Below are positions 1 to 6,726 of a stretch of 10,758 bases of DNA, piece after piece. Made by a program: the position numbers and the translations under genes. Source of the DNA: Schleiferiaceae bacterium (GTDB taxonomy: Bacteria > Bacteroidota > Bacteroidia > Flavobacteriales > Schleiferiaceae); the NCBI GenBank assembly GCA_022424815.1, contig JAKMGS010000060.1:1-10758 (forward strand), given 5' to 3'. The notes under the pieces are model-generated. The model saw only the letters and a program-made list of their open reading frames with translations. It had not been told where the DNA came from and searched no databases. Position 1 is the first letter of the stretch; each line of letters begins with the position of its first letter.

Positions 1-69
1 AAACAAAACTTCTGGGGCCTTACCTTCGGCCGTCATTTGGGCCAGCGTGGGAACGTGGAGTGTACTCAT
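1..69 (-). CDS. CCG-domain (Fe-S)-binding protein, N-terminal fragment (cut by window edge)
   Basis: Only the first 23 codons are present; the gene continues beyond the left edge. The visible peptide starts MSTLHVPTLAQM and ends KAPEVLF. That start is typical of the roughly 260-residue Bacteroidota Fe-S proteins with two CCG (cysteine-rich, HdrB/GlpC/LutA-like) domains, where EVLFWVGC normally follows. The ATG lies 3 bp after the stop of the upstream HAD gene, and the GAAGAG at the end of that gene could serve as a ribosome binding site, so the two are probably translationally coupled. In this family the CCG subunit works with a membrane-anchored dicluster ferredoxin-like subunit, which is encoded two genes upstream here. 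The family assignment rests on a short segment recalled from memory. The electron donor and acceptor are unknown. Confidence 0.7.
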   Translation of the reverse strand, partial: MSTLHVPTLAQMTAEGKAPEVLF

Positions 70-72
70 GGA

Positions 73-516
73 TTACTCTTCAAATACTTGGATCGTAGTT
101 TCTTTATCTACCAGATCAGTGAACTTACCGGTGTAACGCGTGGCGCGTACAATGTGGTTGTCCACCCAGTGGTAGTTCCCACCGCGTGGCTTGCCCATCA
201 ACAGGCCGTGCCATTTGAAGCCATTTTCTCTGAGCCATTTCTCAGTGACTTCACGGTGGTCTTCGGTACGAGAGGTGAAGAACGTGATCACGTGTCCTTC
301 GTCGTACCATTTGTTCAACGTGTCCAAGGCATCTGGATACAACTTAGCTGTAGCCATTCTCTCTGGTTCTTCGTTGGGGATATCGTCACAGATGGTGCCA
401 TCAATGTCGATGAGGTAATTCTTGATGTCTTCAGGAAGCATGGGAGAGATTTTCTGTCCATCTTCTGAGGCTTCGCGTAATAGGTTGTCGATGTGTGCGT
501 TTGCGCTTTTTTCCAT
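73..516 (-). CDS. Small HAD-superfamily phosphatase-like protein (147 aa)
   Basis: This is a soluble 147-residue protein with the HAD hydrolase fold signatures. Motif I is at residues 35-41 (LIDIDGT), giving Asp37 as predicted nucleophile and Asp39 as general acid/base. Motif II is at 81-83 (TSR). A probable motif III lysine is Lys109 in GLLMGKPRGG, and Asp119 in WVDNH is a candidate metal-binding acid of motif IV. There is no clear cap domain, so a small or macromolecular substrate bound in an open site is likely. Similar Bacteroidota proteins are often annotated as phosphoheptose isomerase-like, but I see no SIS sugar-isomerase fold and do not support that name. It has no signal peptide. 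It lies between the two subunits of an Fe-S redox module, 52 bp after the first and 3 bp before the second, so co-transcription is likely. The substrate cannot be told from sequence. Confidence 0.85.
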   Translation of the reverse strand: MEKSANAHIDNLLREASEDGQKISPMLPEDIKNYLIDIDGTICDDIPNEEPERMATAKLYPDALDTLNKWYDEGHVITFFTSRTEDHREVTEKWLRENGFKWHGLLMGKPRGGNYHWVDNHIVRATRYTGKFTDLVDKETTIQVFEE

Positions 517-568
517 GTGTTGTGTTTGACGCGTTGAAAGAATTACTGTTTGTTATTTGGATTTTGAG

Positions 569-1879
569 TTATTCGTTGGTCCAATTCGCTCTATCCATCT
601 GAGAGAACGGCCACGGGGCGCCATTGTTCTCTACGTTGGTCATCATGGCATTGAGCTCTGAAGGCGCACTGCTCTCTTCCATGGTCGCATAGTTGCGAAG
701 CTTCATGATGATGTTCAACGGATCGATATCTACGGGACAGGCTTGCACGCAAGCATTACAGCTGGTACAGGCCCAAATTTCTTCAGGGGTAATATAATCA
801 CCTAATAAGCTCTTGCCATCCTCTTGGAAGGTTCCGCCGTTGGCATCCATGTTCTGCCCTATTTCTTCAATGCGATCGCGCGTGTCCATCATAATCTTGC
901 GCGGACTGAGTTTCTTTCCGGTGAGGTTTGCAGGACATTCGCTCGTACAACGGCCACATTCCGTGCAGGTGTAGGCATTCATGAGATTTATCCAGCTCAG
1001 ATCCGTCGCGTCCTTTGCGCCGAAGCGTTCCACCGGTGCCTCGGCATCGGGAGCCGGCGCAGCGAAAGGATCCGCCGTCGGGTCCATCATTAGTGCGACC
1101 TCCTTGGTTACGGCAGCATTGTTCTCAAACTCGCCTTTGGCTTTGAGGTTGGCGTAGTATGTGTTCGGGAACGCAAGAATGATGTGGAAGTGCTTAGAGT
1201 AGGGCAGGTAGTTCAAGAAGGCGAGGATACCTACGATATGTACCCACCAAAAGCCGCGCTCCAACAGGTGAAGGGTTCCCTCGGATAATCCGCTCCACAG
1301 CGGTGCAATGCTATTTGAAATGATAAAGGCTTCGTGGCCTTCAGCCAACAGGCTCTCTACGGCGTTCATGTTAAGCAGCGCAAACATCAAGGCAACTTCG
1401 ATGTACAAAATGTTGTTGGCGTCTGTAAAGGCCCAACCTTTCATTTCAGGTTTGTGGAAGCGGTCGAGTTTAGCCACATTGCGTCGCCACCAAAAAATCA
1501 CCACTGCCACGACAGTGAGCACGGCGAGGATTTCAAAAAAGCCGATGATGATGGGGTAGGCATTGCTCAGGAAGGGCGCGAAAAATCTATGGGTGCCGAA
1601 CAGGCCGTCAACGATGATTTCGAGCACCTCAATATTGATGATCAAAAAAGCGGCATAGACGATGAAGTGAAGCAATCCTGCCACTGGTCGAGCTTGCATT
1701 TTGCTTTGACCAAAGGCTACGCGCAGCATATTCGAGCGTCTAGCACCGGGATTGTCGCTTCTATTCTGTGCTTCGCCAAGATGAATATTTCGTGAGATAA
1801 CGCCTGCTTTTTTGGAAAACCTCCAAATGGCAGTGAAAAGAACTGCGGCAAATACCAATTGCTGCAGATAAGGCATCAT
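569..1879 (-). CDS. Membrane-anchored dicluster (4Fe-4S) oxidoreductase subunit, HdrD/GlpC-like
   Basis: This 436-residue protein has an N-terminal membrane part and a C-terminal ferredoxin part. Hydrophobic segments lie near residues 4-18, 66-90, 107-130, 157-172 and 209-224. Two 4Fe-4S motifs follow: CTECGRCTSECP (Cys305, 308, 311, 315) and CTSCNACVQACP (Cys371, 374, 377, 381). Histidines His71, His214, His230 and His232 sit in or next to membrane segments in a pattern recalling heme-b ligands of the NarI family. A Pro/Ala/Asp-rich linker (about 265-285) joins the halves. The family passes electrons between a membrane quinone or heme site and a CCG-domain partner; the start of such a partner is at the left edge. 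The direction of electron flow is unknown. The gene overlaps mlaD by 4 bp (ATGA), and there is a second ATG directly after the first. Confidence 0.85.
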   Translation of the reverse strand: MMPYLQQLVFAAVLFTAIWRFSKKAGVISRNIHLGEAQNRSDNPGARRSNMLRVAFGQSKMQARPVAGLLHFIVYAAFLIINIEVLEIIVDGLFGTHRFFAPFLSNAYPIIIGFFEILAVLTVVAVVIFWWRRNVAKLDRFHKPEMKGWAFTDANNILYIEVALMFALLNMNAVESLLAEGHEAFIISNSIAPLWSGLSEGTLHLLERGFWWVHIVGILAFLNYLPYSKHFHIILAFPNTYYANLKAKGEFENNAAVTKEVALMMDPTADPFAAPAPDAEAPVERFGAKDATDLSWINLMNAYTCTECGRCTSECPANLTGKKLSPRKIMMDTRDRIEEIGQNMDANGGTFQEDGKSLLGDYITPEEIWACTSCNACVQACPVDIDPLNIIMKLRNYATMEESSAPSELNAMMTNVENNGAPWPFSQMDRANWTNE

Positions 1880-2889
1880 TCTTCTTGTTTACTTTGGATA
1901 TCACGTTCGATGGCTTGAATTTCCTCCTCCGTATATCGGGTTCGAGATCCAAATACACTAACGTGCAAGTATTTATTCGGGTTGTATTTGATATCAAGTA
2001 ATAAGCGGTTCAAGTTATCCGTAGCTTGCTTAAGATTGGCATAAACTTCTTCGTCATATATAATTTTCGATGCAGCTCCTTCACCAGTTTCTAACTCTGC
2101 CATCAATCGGTCAAAACGAGCTGTAATACTTTCCATGTTATTAATGGTTTCAGTCAATCTTGCGCTCGACAATGAATCTGAAATAGCTTCTACGTTTTGT
2201 ATCGTTGAGGTAATATCCGCACTGTTTCTTGCCAATTCTTCACTAAGTAGGCGGAAGTTTTCACTGACGGCATCAAAGTTTTCTTTGTTGTCGCTTAGGT
2301 AGTTACTGATTTCCGAAGCACTCTCCTGAACACTTTGGAAAGTCTTTTCAATACTCTCAATGGTAGATTTAAAATTGTCTGAGGTCCTCTGGTCAAGGAA
2401 TCCACTTGCTAAGCCTATTACGGTATCTAGAGTTCCCAATAATTCCTCAGTGCGCGCCTTGATAGGAGCTAACTGCATGTTTACCTCCTGCGTAAGGTCA
2501 CGCTCTGTATCACTGAATAAGGTATCACCGCTTAGGGCGAGAGGGGTTCCTTTCTTGGTATGAAGCGAAATACTCTTTTCACCCATGATGGAAGCAGAGT
2601 AGATTTTAGCGACTGTACCTTGAGTAATAGGGAATTCATTGTTTACCTGGAGCGTAACTACTAATCTTCCGCTTTGATCTGGATGAAAACCAATACTATT
2701 GACCTGTCCAACCTGGTATCCATTAATAGTTACGGGACGTGTAGCCAAAAGGCCTTCAGTATTGTCGTAGACAACGTAGAATTTTTTTTGTGAACTAAAT
2801 ATGTCCTCACCCTTCATGAAGTTGATACCCCAATACAGTAAAAGAAACCCCAGTATAAAGGCCAATCCTATTTTAAATTCCGTTCTCAA
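1876..2889 (-). CDS. mlaD: MlaD/MCE-family lipid-transport protein
   Basis: This 337-residue protein has a short cytoplasmic N-terminus, one membrane anchor (about 5-21) and a single MCE domain (about 35-115, with the EGLLATRPVTINGYQVGQV region). A long helical, coiled-coil-like tail follows to about residue 265, and a C-terminal segment contains NLLLDIKYNPNKYLHVSVFG-like sequence typical of Bacteroidota members. MCE proteins form hexameric rings that carry phospholipids between inner and outer membranes, working with an MlaE permease and MlaF ATPase; neither is in this window. The start is a TTG. It is chosen because an in-frame TAA stands five codons upstream, no ATG precedes the membrane anchor, and the family begins just here. 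The stop overlaps the start of the Fe-S gene, suggesting coupled translation. It lies 28 bp after the amidase gene. Confidence 0.88.
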   Translation of the reverse strand: MRTEFKIGLAFILGFLLLYWGINFMKGEDIFSSQKKFYVVYDNTEGLLATRPVTINGYQVGQVNSIGFHPDQSGRLVVTLQVNNEFPITQGTVAKIYSASIMGEKSISLHTKKGTPLALSGDTLFSDTERDLTQEVNMQLAPIKARTEELLGTLDTVIGLASGFLDQRTSDNFKSTIESIEKTFQSVQESASEISNYLSDNKENFDAVSENFRLLSEELARNSADITSTIQNVEAISDSLSSARLTETINNMESITARFDRLMAELETGEGAASKIIYDEEVYANLKQATDNLNRLLLDIKYNPNKYLHVSVFGSRTRYTEEEIQAIERDIQSKQEE

Positions 2890-2917
2890 TGTGGAAATGA
2901 TTTAGTGCTAAAATACA

Positions 2918-4135
2918 TTAAGGAGCCCGCTTTTTGGCTACTTCAAGGTCAATTTTGCTGTCTTTTTCGAAGGCCACAATGTAGGCGTCTGGGTAGTGTT
3001 CTTCTACAGTAGTTTTTAGCGCCTCCACTTCTTTATAGGTAGCAATTCTGCCACAATAATATTTGAACAGACCATATTGCTCTTCCTTCCAAACACCTTC
3101 AAGTCCTTTGAAGTTCTCCGGAGCACAAGCTAGGTCATTTCGGCTTACGGCTAACTGTACTGCGAAGAATAATGGGGATTCGATCGGAGGAGCCTTAACT
3201 TTGGCAGGAGTATCCAAGCGCTGAGCATTCTCGTCCGTTTTAATGGTTTCTTCGGATGAATTATCGAATACAGAACCTTGATTTTCGGCATTCTGAATCA
3301 AAGCATCTCTGCTCTCACGTTTGAATTTATATTCTTTTATCGCTCGATATATAGAGCTTGCCATTAAATCTTTTCCCTTACTGCTTTGTAAGAAGTCTTC
3401 TTCACCGGCATTTGTTAGAAAGCCAAGTTCTACTAATATTGCTGGCATAGTAGAGCCGCGCAATACCGCAAGAGGTTGTTGTTTGACCCCTCGATTTCTT
3501 CGTTTTACGCGTTCTTCAAACTGATCTTGAATTTCATCAGCAATACTTATGCTTTGCTCAAGGAAGGCATCTTGGTAGGCTCGAAGCGCTATAATTGTAG
3601 CTGGATTTGAAGCATCGAGCTCTTCGTAGTTACTTTCCCAATTATCTTCTAATAAGCGAGATGCATTTTCAAGTTGAGCTGTTTTATTCAAACGTTGGTC
3701 TTTTTCACCCATACCAAGGACAAAGCTTTCCGTGCCATATGCCGTACTATTACTACTGGCATTACAATGTATGGAAATGAATAGATCGGCGTTGGCTCTG
3801 TTGGCGATGACTGTTCTTTGGTACAATTCCACGAATTCGTTGTCTTCTCGTGTTATGATGACTTTAGTGTCTGGAAGGTTCTCCTCGATGTAAGTTTTTA
3901 CGAGTATGCTCACGTCATAACTGACATCTTTCTCTTTATCGCTGTACCGCCCTGTTCCAAGGTTGCCTGGGTCTCTACCGCCATGGCCAGGATCAAGTAC
4001 TATAATATTTACACCCTGGTCATCTTTGGTAAAAGGACGTGGGTTGAAGGCTGCAGCGACCGTCAAAAGAGCCGCTAGAGCAAATATTCTAATTCCTTTA
4101 AAACTTGGAGCCATCATACCAAGGTGCATCAACAT
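2918..4135 (-). CDS. N-acetylmuramoyl-L-alanine amidase (Amidase_3, AmiC type) with SPOR-like C-terminus
   Basis: This is an exported zinc amidase that cuts the bond between MurNAc and the stem peptide during septal or cell-wall turnover. In the 405-residue reading, a basic stretch and hydrophobic segment (about 13-30) look like a signal peptide or anchor. The catalytic domain spans about 42-270, with predicted zinc ligands His51 (LDPGHGG), Glu68 (KEKDV) and His123 (ISIHCNAS), and catalytic Glu236 (ILVELGFLTN). A charged linker (about 272-318) leads to a SPOR-like segment (about 320-395, starting FFAVQLAVS), which would bind denuded septal glycan. The first ATG (4135) is kept because AAAGG lies about 9 bases upstream. 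Starts at 4117 or 4114, giving a shorter N-region, are possible. It heads the minus-strand operon and diverges from lptD. Confidence 0.9.
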   Translation of the reverse strand: MLMHLGMMAPSFKGIRIFALAALLTVAAAFNPRPFTKDDQGVNIIVLDPGHGGRDPGNLGTGRYSDKEKDVSYDVSILVKTYIEENLPDTKVIITREDNEFVELYQRTVIANRANADLFISIHCNASSNSTAYGTESFVLGMGEKDQRLNKTAQLENASRLLEDNWESNYEELDASNPATIIALRAYQDAFLEQSISIADEIQDQFEERVKRRNRGVKQQPLAVLRGSTMPAILVELGFLTNAGEEDFLQSSKGKDLMASSIYRAIKEYKFKRESRDALIQNAENQGSVFDNSSEETIKTDENAQRLDTPAKVKAPPIESPLFFAVQLAVSRNDLACAPENFKGLEGVWKEEQYGLFKYYCGRIATYKEVEALKTTVEEHYPDAYIVAFEKDSKIDLEVAKKRAP

Positions 4136-4141
4136 TCGTTT

Positions 4142-4149
4142 TACCTTTG
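4142..4149 (+). promoter_or_regulatory. Candidate Bacteroidota -7 promoter box for lptD
   Basis: TACCTTTG is an exact match to the Bacteroidota -7 consensus TAnnTTTG and lies in the divergent amidase/lptD region. Transcription would start near 4154-4157, so the in-frame lptD start would have to be downstream, which favours GTG 4177 over TTG 4105 or TTG 4147. I see no good TTTG -33 element at the expected distance upstream, so the call is tentative. Confidence 0.4.
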
Positions 4150-4176
4150 AAACTTACATGCAAAATACGTACCTGG

Positions 4177-6726
4177 GTGTATCAGCGTCTTTCCGCATTA
4201 GTTTTTTTGCTCACATTTTGTGCACCGTTTCTTTCGGTAGGACAGGATAAACCTATTGCCTATACCGCCAAGGATTCCATTACCTCAAATATCGATGCTG
4301 GAACGGTTGAATTATTCAATGAGGTGCATATCGATTTCGGAGAGATTCAGCTTGATGCTGGCTATGCCAAAATTTATTGGAACGACAACAGGGTGGAGGC
4401 AAGAGGCATTCTATCCAAGGATAGCATATGGGAACAACGTCCAGTTTTTAAAGACGGCGAGAGGACATTTTACATTGGTGAAATAGCATATAATTGGCAA
4501 ACGGATAAAGCAATAATCACACAGGTATTGACTCAGGAGGGAGAGAATTTCCTCAACGGTCAGGCGGTAAAGAAGGTGGATTCGAATACCATGTACATGG
4601 CCGGGACCGGCTTTACGACCTGTTCGCATGAGCAGCCGCATTTTCAGATTAAGACGAATAAGAGCAAGGTGGAGCTGGGCGAGCGCATTATTACGGGCCC
4701 CGCGCACTTCGAGTTTTTCGGCATTCCCACACCGCTGATCATTCCTTATGGGTATTTCCCGACGAATATTGAGAAACCGAGCATTTCAGGTTTACTGATG
4801 CCGAGCTTTCAAAACAGTCCGACCCAGGGGGTAGGGATAGTGAACGGGGGCTGGTATTTTCCTATTAACGAATATTTCGATCTGGCCTTGCGTGGGGATT
4901 TGTACCTACGAGGCTCTTGGGCGTTGGGCGCCACGACGAATTACCGCAAGCGTTACAAATACAACGGCAATTTCAACTACCAGTACCGGTATCAAAAGCA
5001 AGGCTTGCCCATCTTCGAGCAGTTCGGGGGGTACAACATCACCAAGAATTTCTCCATTCGTTGGACGCACAATCAGGATCCCAAGGCGCATCCTACTCGC
5101 AAGTTTAGTGCCCAAGTCAATCTTCAGAACCCAAATTTTTTCAAGAATAGTGCGAATCCAGAGGACCTGTTGAGCGGGAACATGACGACCACGAACAACA
5201 CGATGAATTCGAGCATTACCTACAATCAGAAATTGGGCGCGGCGAATTTGACGGTGAGTGGGAACCATAGTCAAAACAATGGTACACAAGCGTTTACTAC
5301 CACGCTCCCGAAGGCGAGCTTGAACGTGCCACGCTTTTTTCCATTGAAGACGAACGACGGGAAAAGCCAGTGGTACGATAAGGTGGGGGTCAACATGAGT
5401 TCAGTGGCTGAGGGTCGATTGAAAGGGAATTTGGGGACCATCACGGAACAATTGGACACCCTAAATAATTACGATTGGCGCGATGTACTGGGCGATTATG
5501 GACAATATGGATTGAAGCACACGGCGTCGATCAGTTCCAATGCGACGCTCTTTAAGTACATCACGTTTAGCCCGAATGCCAACATTACCGAGCGCTGGTA
5601 CTTCCAACAGTATGATTATACCTTCGATCCAACCCTGAACAAGGCGACGTTGACCGATACCATCCCCGGGTTTACTGCGGTGCGAGATTTTGGGATGAAT
5701 GCTTCGTTCAACACGAAGATTTACGGGACTTTCCTCTTCTCCAGAGGTCCGGTGAAGGCGATGCGTCACATGATTACCCCACGTGCCACGGTTAATTACC
5801 GTCCGGATTTTGGGGCTGAACAATGGAATTATTACGAGAACTTCACGGATACTTTGGGCAACGAGCTGTATTACAACAGGTACAACGGATTCTTATACGG
5901 GTCGCCGGGTCGCGGTAGTAACGGGACAATCACCTTTAATTTGGACAATAACCTCGAAGCAAAGGTGGTGGACCGCGCGGATACCACAGGGGCGACGAAG
6001 AAGATCAGCATTTTGGAGCGCTTTAACGTGAGCACGAATTATAATATGAATTCGAGCAACGGGTATAATTGGAATGTGGTGCGCGTGACTGCGCAGAGCG
6101 CATTGTTCAACAAGAAATTGCGTTTGAGTTACCAGGGCCAATTCGACCCTTACGGCTACGACCAAAATGGGGACCGCATTACTGACTTAGCTTTTACGAT
6201 GGGCCAAGCACCTTTGATCCACAGAACCTCGCAGTTTTCGGCGTCGACTCAGTTGCGCAGCAACCGGAAAAACAGCCGCCAGCCCATCATGTATGAGCAG
6301 CGGGGTGGGGCCTTCACCGAAGGAGATATTGATTATTACCATTACCCTGATGTGGTGGGACTGCGTTCGGATTGGGACGTGAATATTCGCTATGATTTCC
6401 GCATTGTGACGAATGTCGAAGAGGCTTTGGCCGGGGATGATGCGCCCCAATTCATGCATGAGTTTTCCGCACATTCTTTGAGCTTGAGCGGTTCGTACCA
6501 ACCCACAGATCATTGGTCCCTTAACTACCAAACAGGGGTGGATATTGCCCAGCGCACGGCCGCCTTTACCACCATACGTGCCGTTCGGGATTTGCACTGC
6601 TGGCAGATGAATATCTCTTGGGTGCCGTTCGGAAATACGCGCTCGTATATGATCGGGATCAATCTGAAGAACCAGCAATTCCGACAGGTGAAGGCCCAGC
6701 GTCGCCGCACGGCCATCGATTTCTAG
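4177..6726 (+). CDS. lptD: LPS-assembly outer membrane protein LptD
   Basis: LptD is the outer-membrane barrel that, plugged by LptE, inserts lipopolysaccharide into the outer leaflet. From the GTG at 4177 the protein has 849 residues. A signal peptide (about 1-22, MYQRLSALVFLLT...) precedes an OstA/LptA-like beta-jellyroll (about 35-175, with SNIDAGTVELFNEVHIDF). A long beta-barrel of amphipathic, Asn/Tyr/Trp-rich strands fills the rest, ending with RDLHCWQMNISWVPFG and a basic tail. Beyond the signal peptide there are only two cysteines, Cys149 (FTTCSHEQPHF) and Cys808 (DLHCW). The start is uncertain: the frame stays open to TTG 4105 (873 residues) with TTG 4147 between. An ATG at 4158 lies in another frame and would join lptD only if the T7 run at 4202-4208 had six Ts. 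The 5' part is more AT-rich than the rest. Confidence 0.9.
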   Translation: MYQRLSALVFLLTFCAPFLSVGQDKPIAYTAKDSITSNIDAGTVELFNEVHIDFGEIQLDAGYAKIYWNDNRVEARGILSKDSIWEQRPVFKDGERTFYIGEIAYNWQTDKAIITQVLTQEGENFLNGQAVKKVDSNTMYMAGTGFTTCSHEQPHFQIKTNKSKVELGERIITGPAHFEFFGIPTPLIIPYGYFPTNIEKPSISGLLMPSFQNSPTQGVGIVNGGWYFPINEYFDLALRGDLYLRGSWALGATTNYRKRYKYNGNFNYQYRYQKQGLPIFEQFGGYNITKNFSIRWTHNQDPKAHPTRKFSAQVNLQNPNFFKNSANPEDLLSGNMTTTNNTMNSSITYNQKLGAANLTVSGNHSQNNGTQAFTTTLPKASLNVPRFFPLKTNDGKSQWYDKVGVNMSSVAEGRLKGNLGTITEQLDTLNNYDWRDVLGDYGQYGLKHTASISSNATLFKYITFSPNANITERWYFQQYDYTFDPTLNKATLTDTIPGFTAVRDFGMNASFNTKIYGTFLFSRGPVKAMRHMITPRATVNYRPDFGAEQWNYYENFTDTLGNELYYNRYNGFLYGSPGRGSNGTITFNLDNNLEAKVVDRADTTGATKKISILERFNVSTNYNMNSSNGYNWNVVRVTAQSALFNKKLRLSYQGQFDPYGYDQNGDRITDLAFTMGQAPLIHRTSQFSASTQLRSNRKNSRQPIMYEQRGGAFTEGDIDYYHYPDVVGLRSDWDVNIRYDFRIVTNVEEALAGDDAPQFMHEFSAHSLSLSGSYQPTDHWSLNYQTGVDIAQRTAAFTTIRAVRDLHCWQMNISWVPFGNTRSYMIGINLKNQQFRQVKAQRRRTAIDF

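Noticed and set aside
37..468. Plus-strand open frame of 143 codons across the HAD gene
   Set aside because: It is antisense to a protein with clear HAD motifs, and its translation resembles no family I know.
73..516. Annotation of the HAD protein as phosphoheptose isomerase
   Set aside because: The visible motifs are those of a HAD phosphohydrolase; no SIS-domain sugar isomerase features are present.
4151..4170. TAAGTTTC and TATTTTG on the minus strand as amidase promoters
   Set aside because: Each departs from TAnnTTTG and no -33 TTTG is correctly spaced, so neither is listed as a feature.
4906..6678. Several long antisense open frames inside lptD
   Set aside because: They come from the codon bias of the GC-richer lptD region and show no family motifs.
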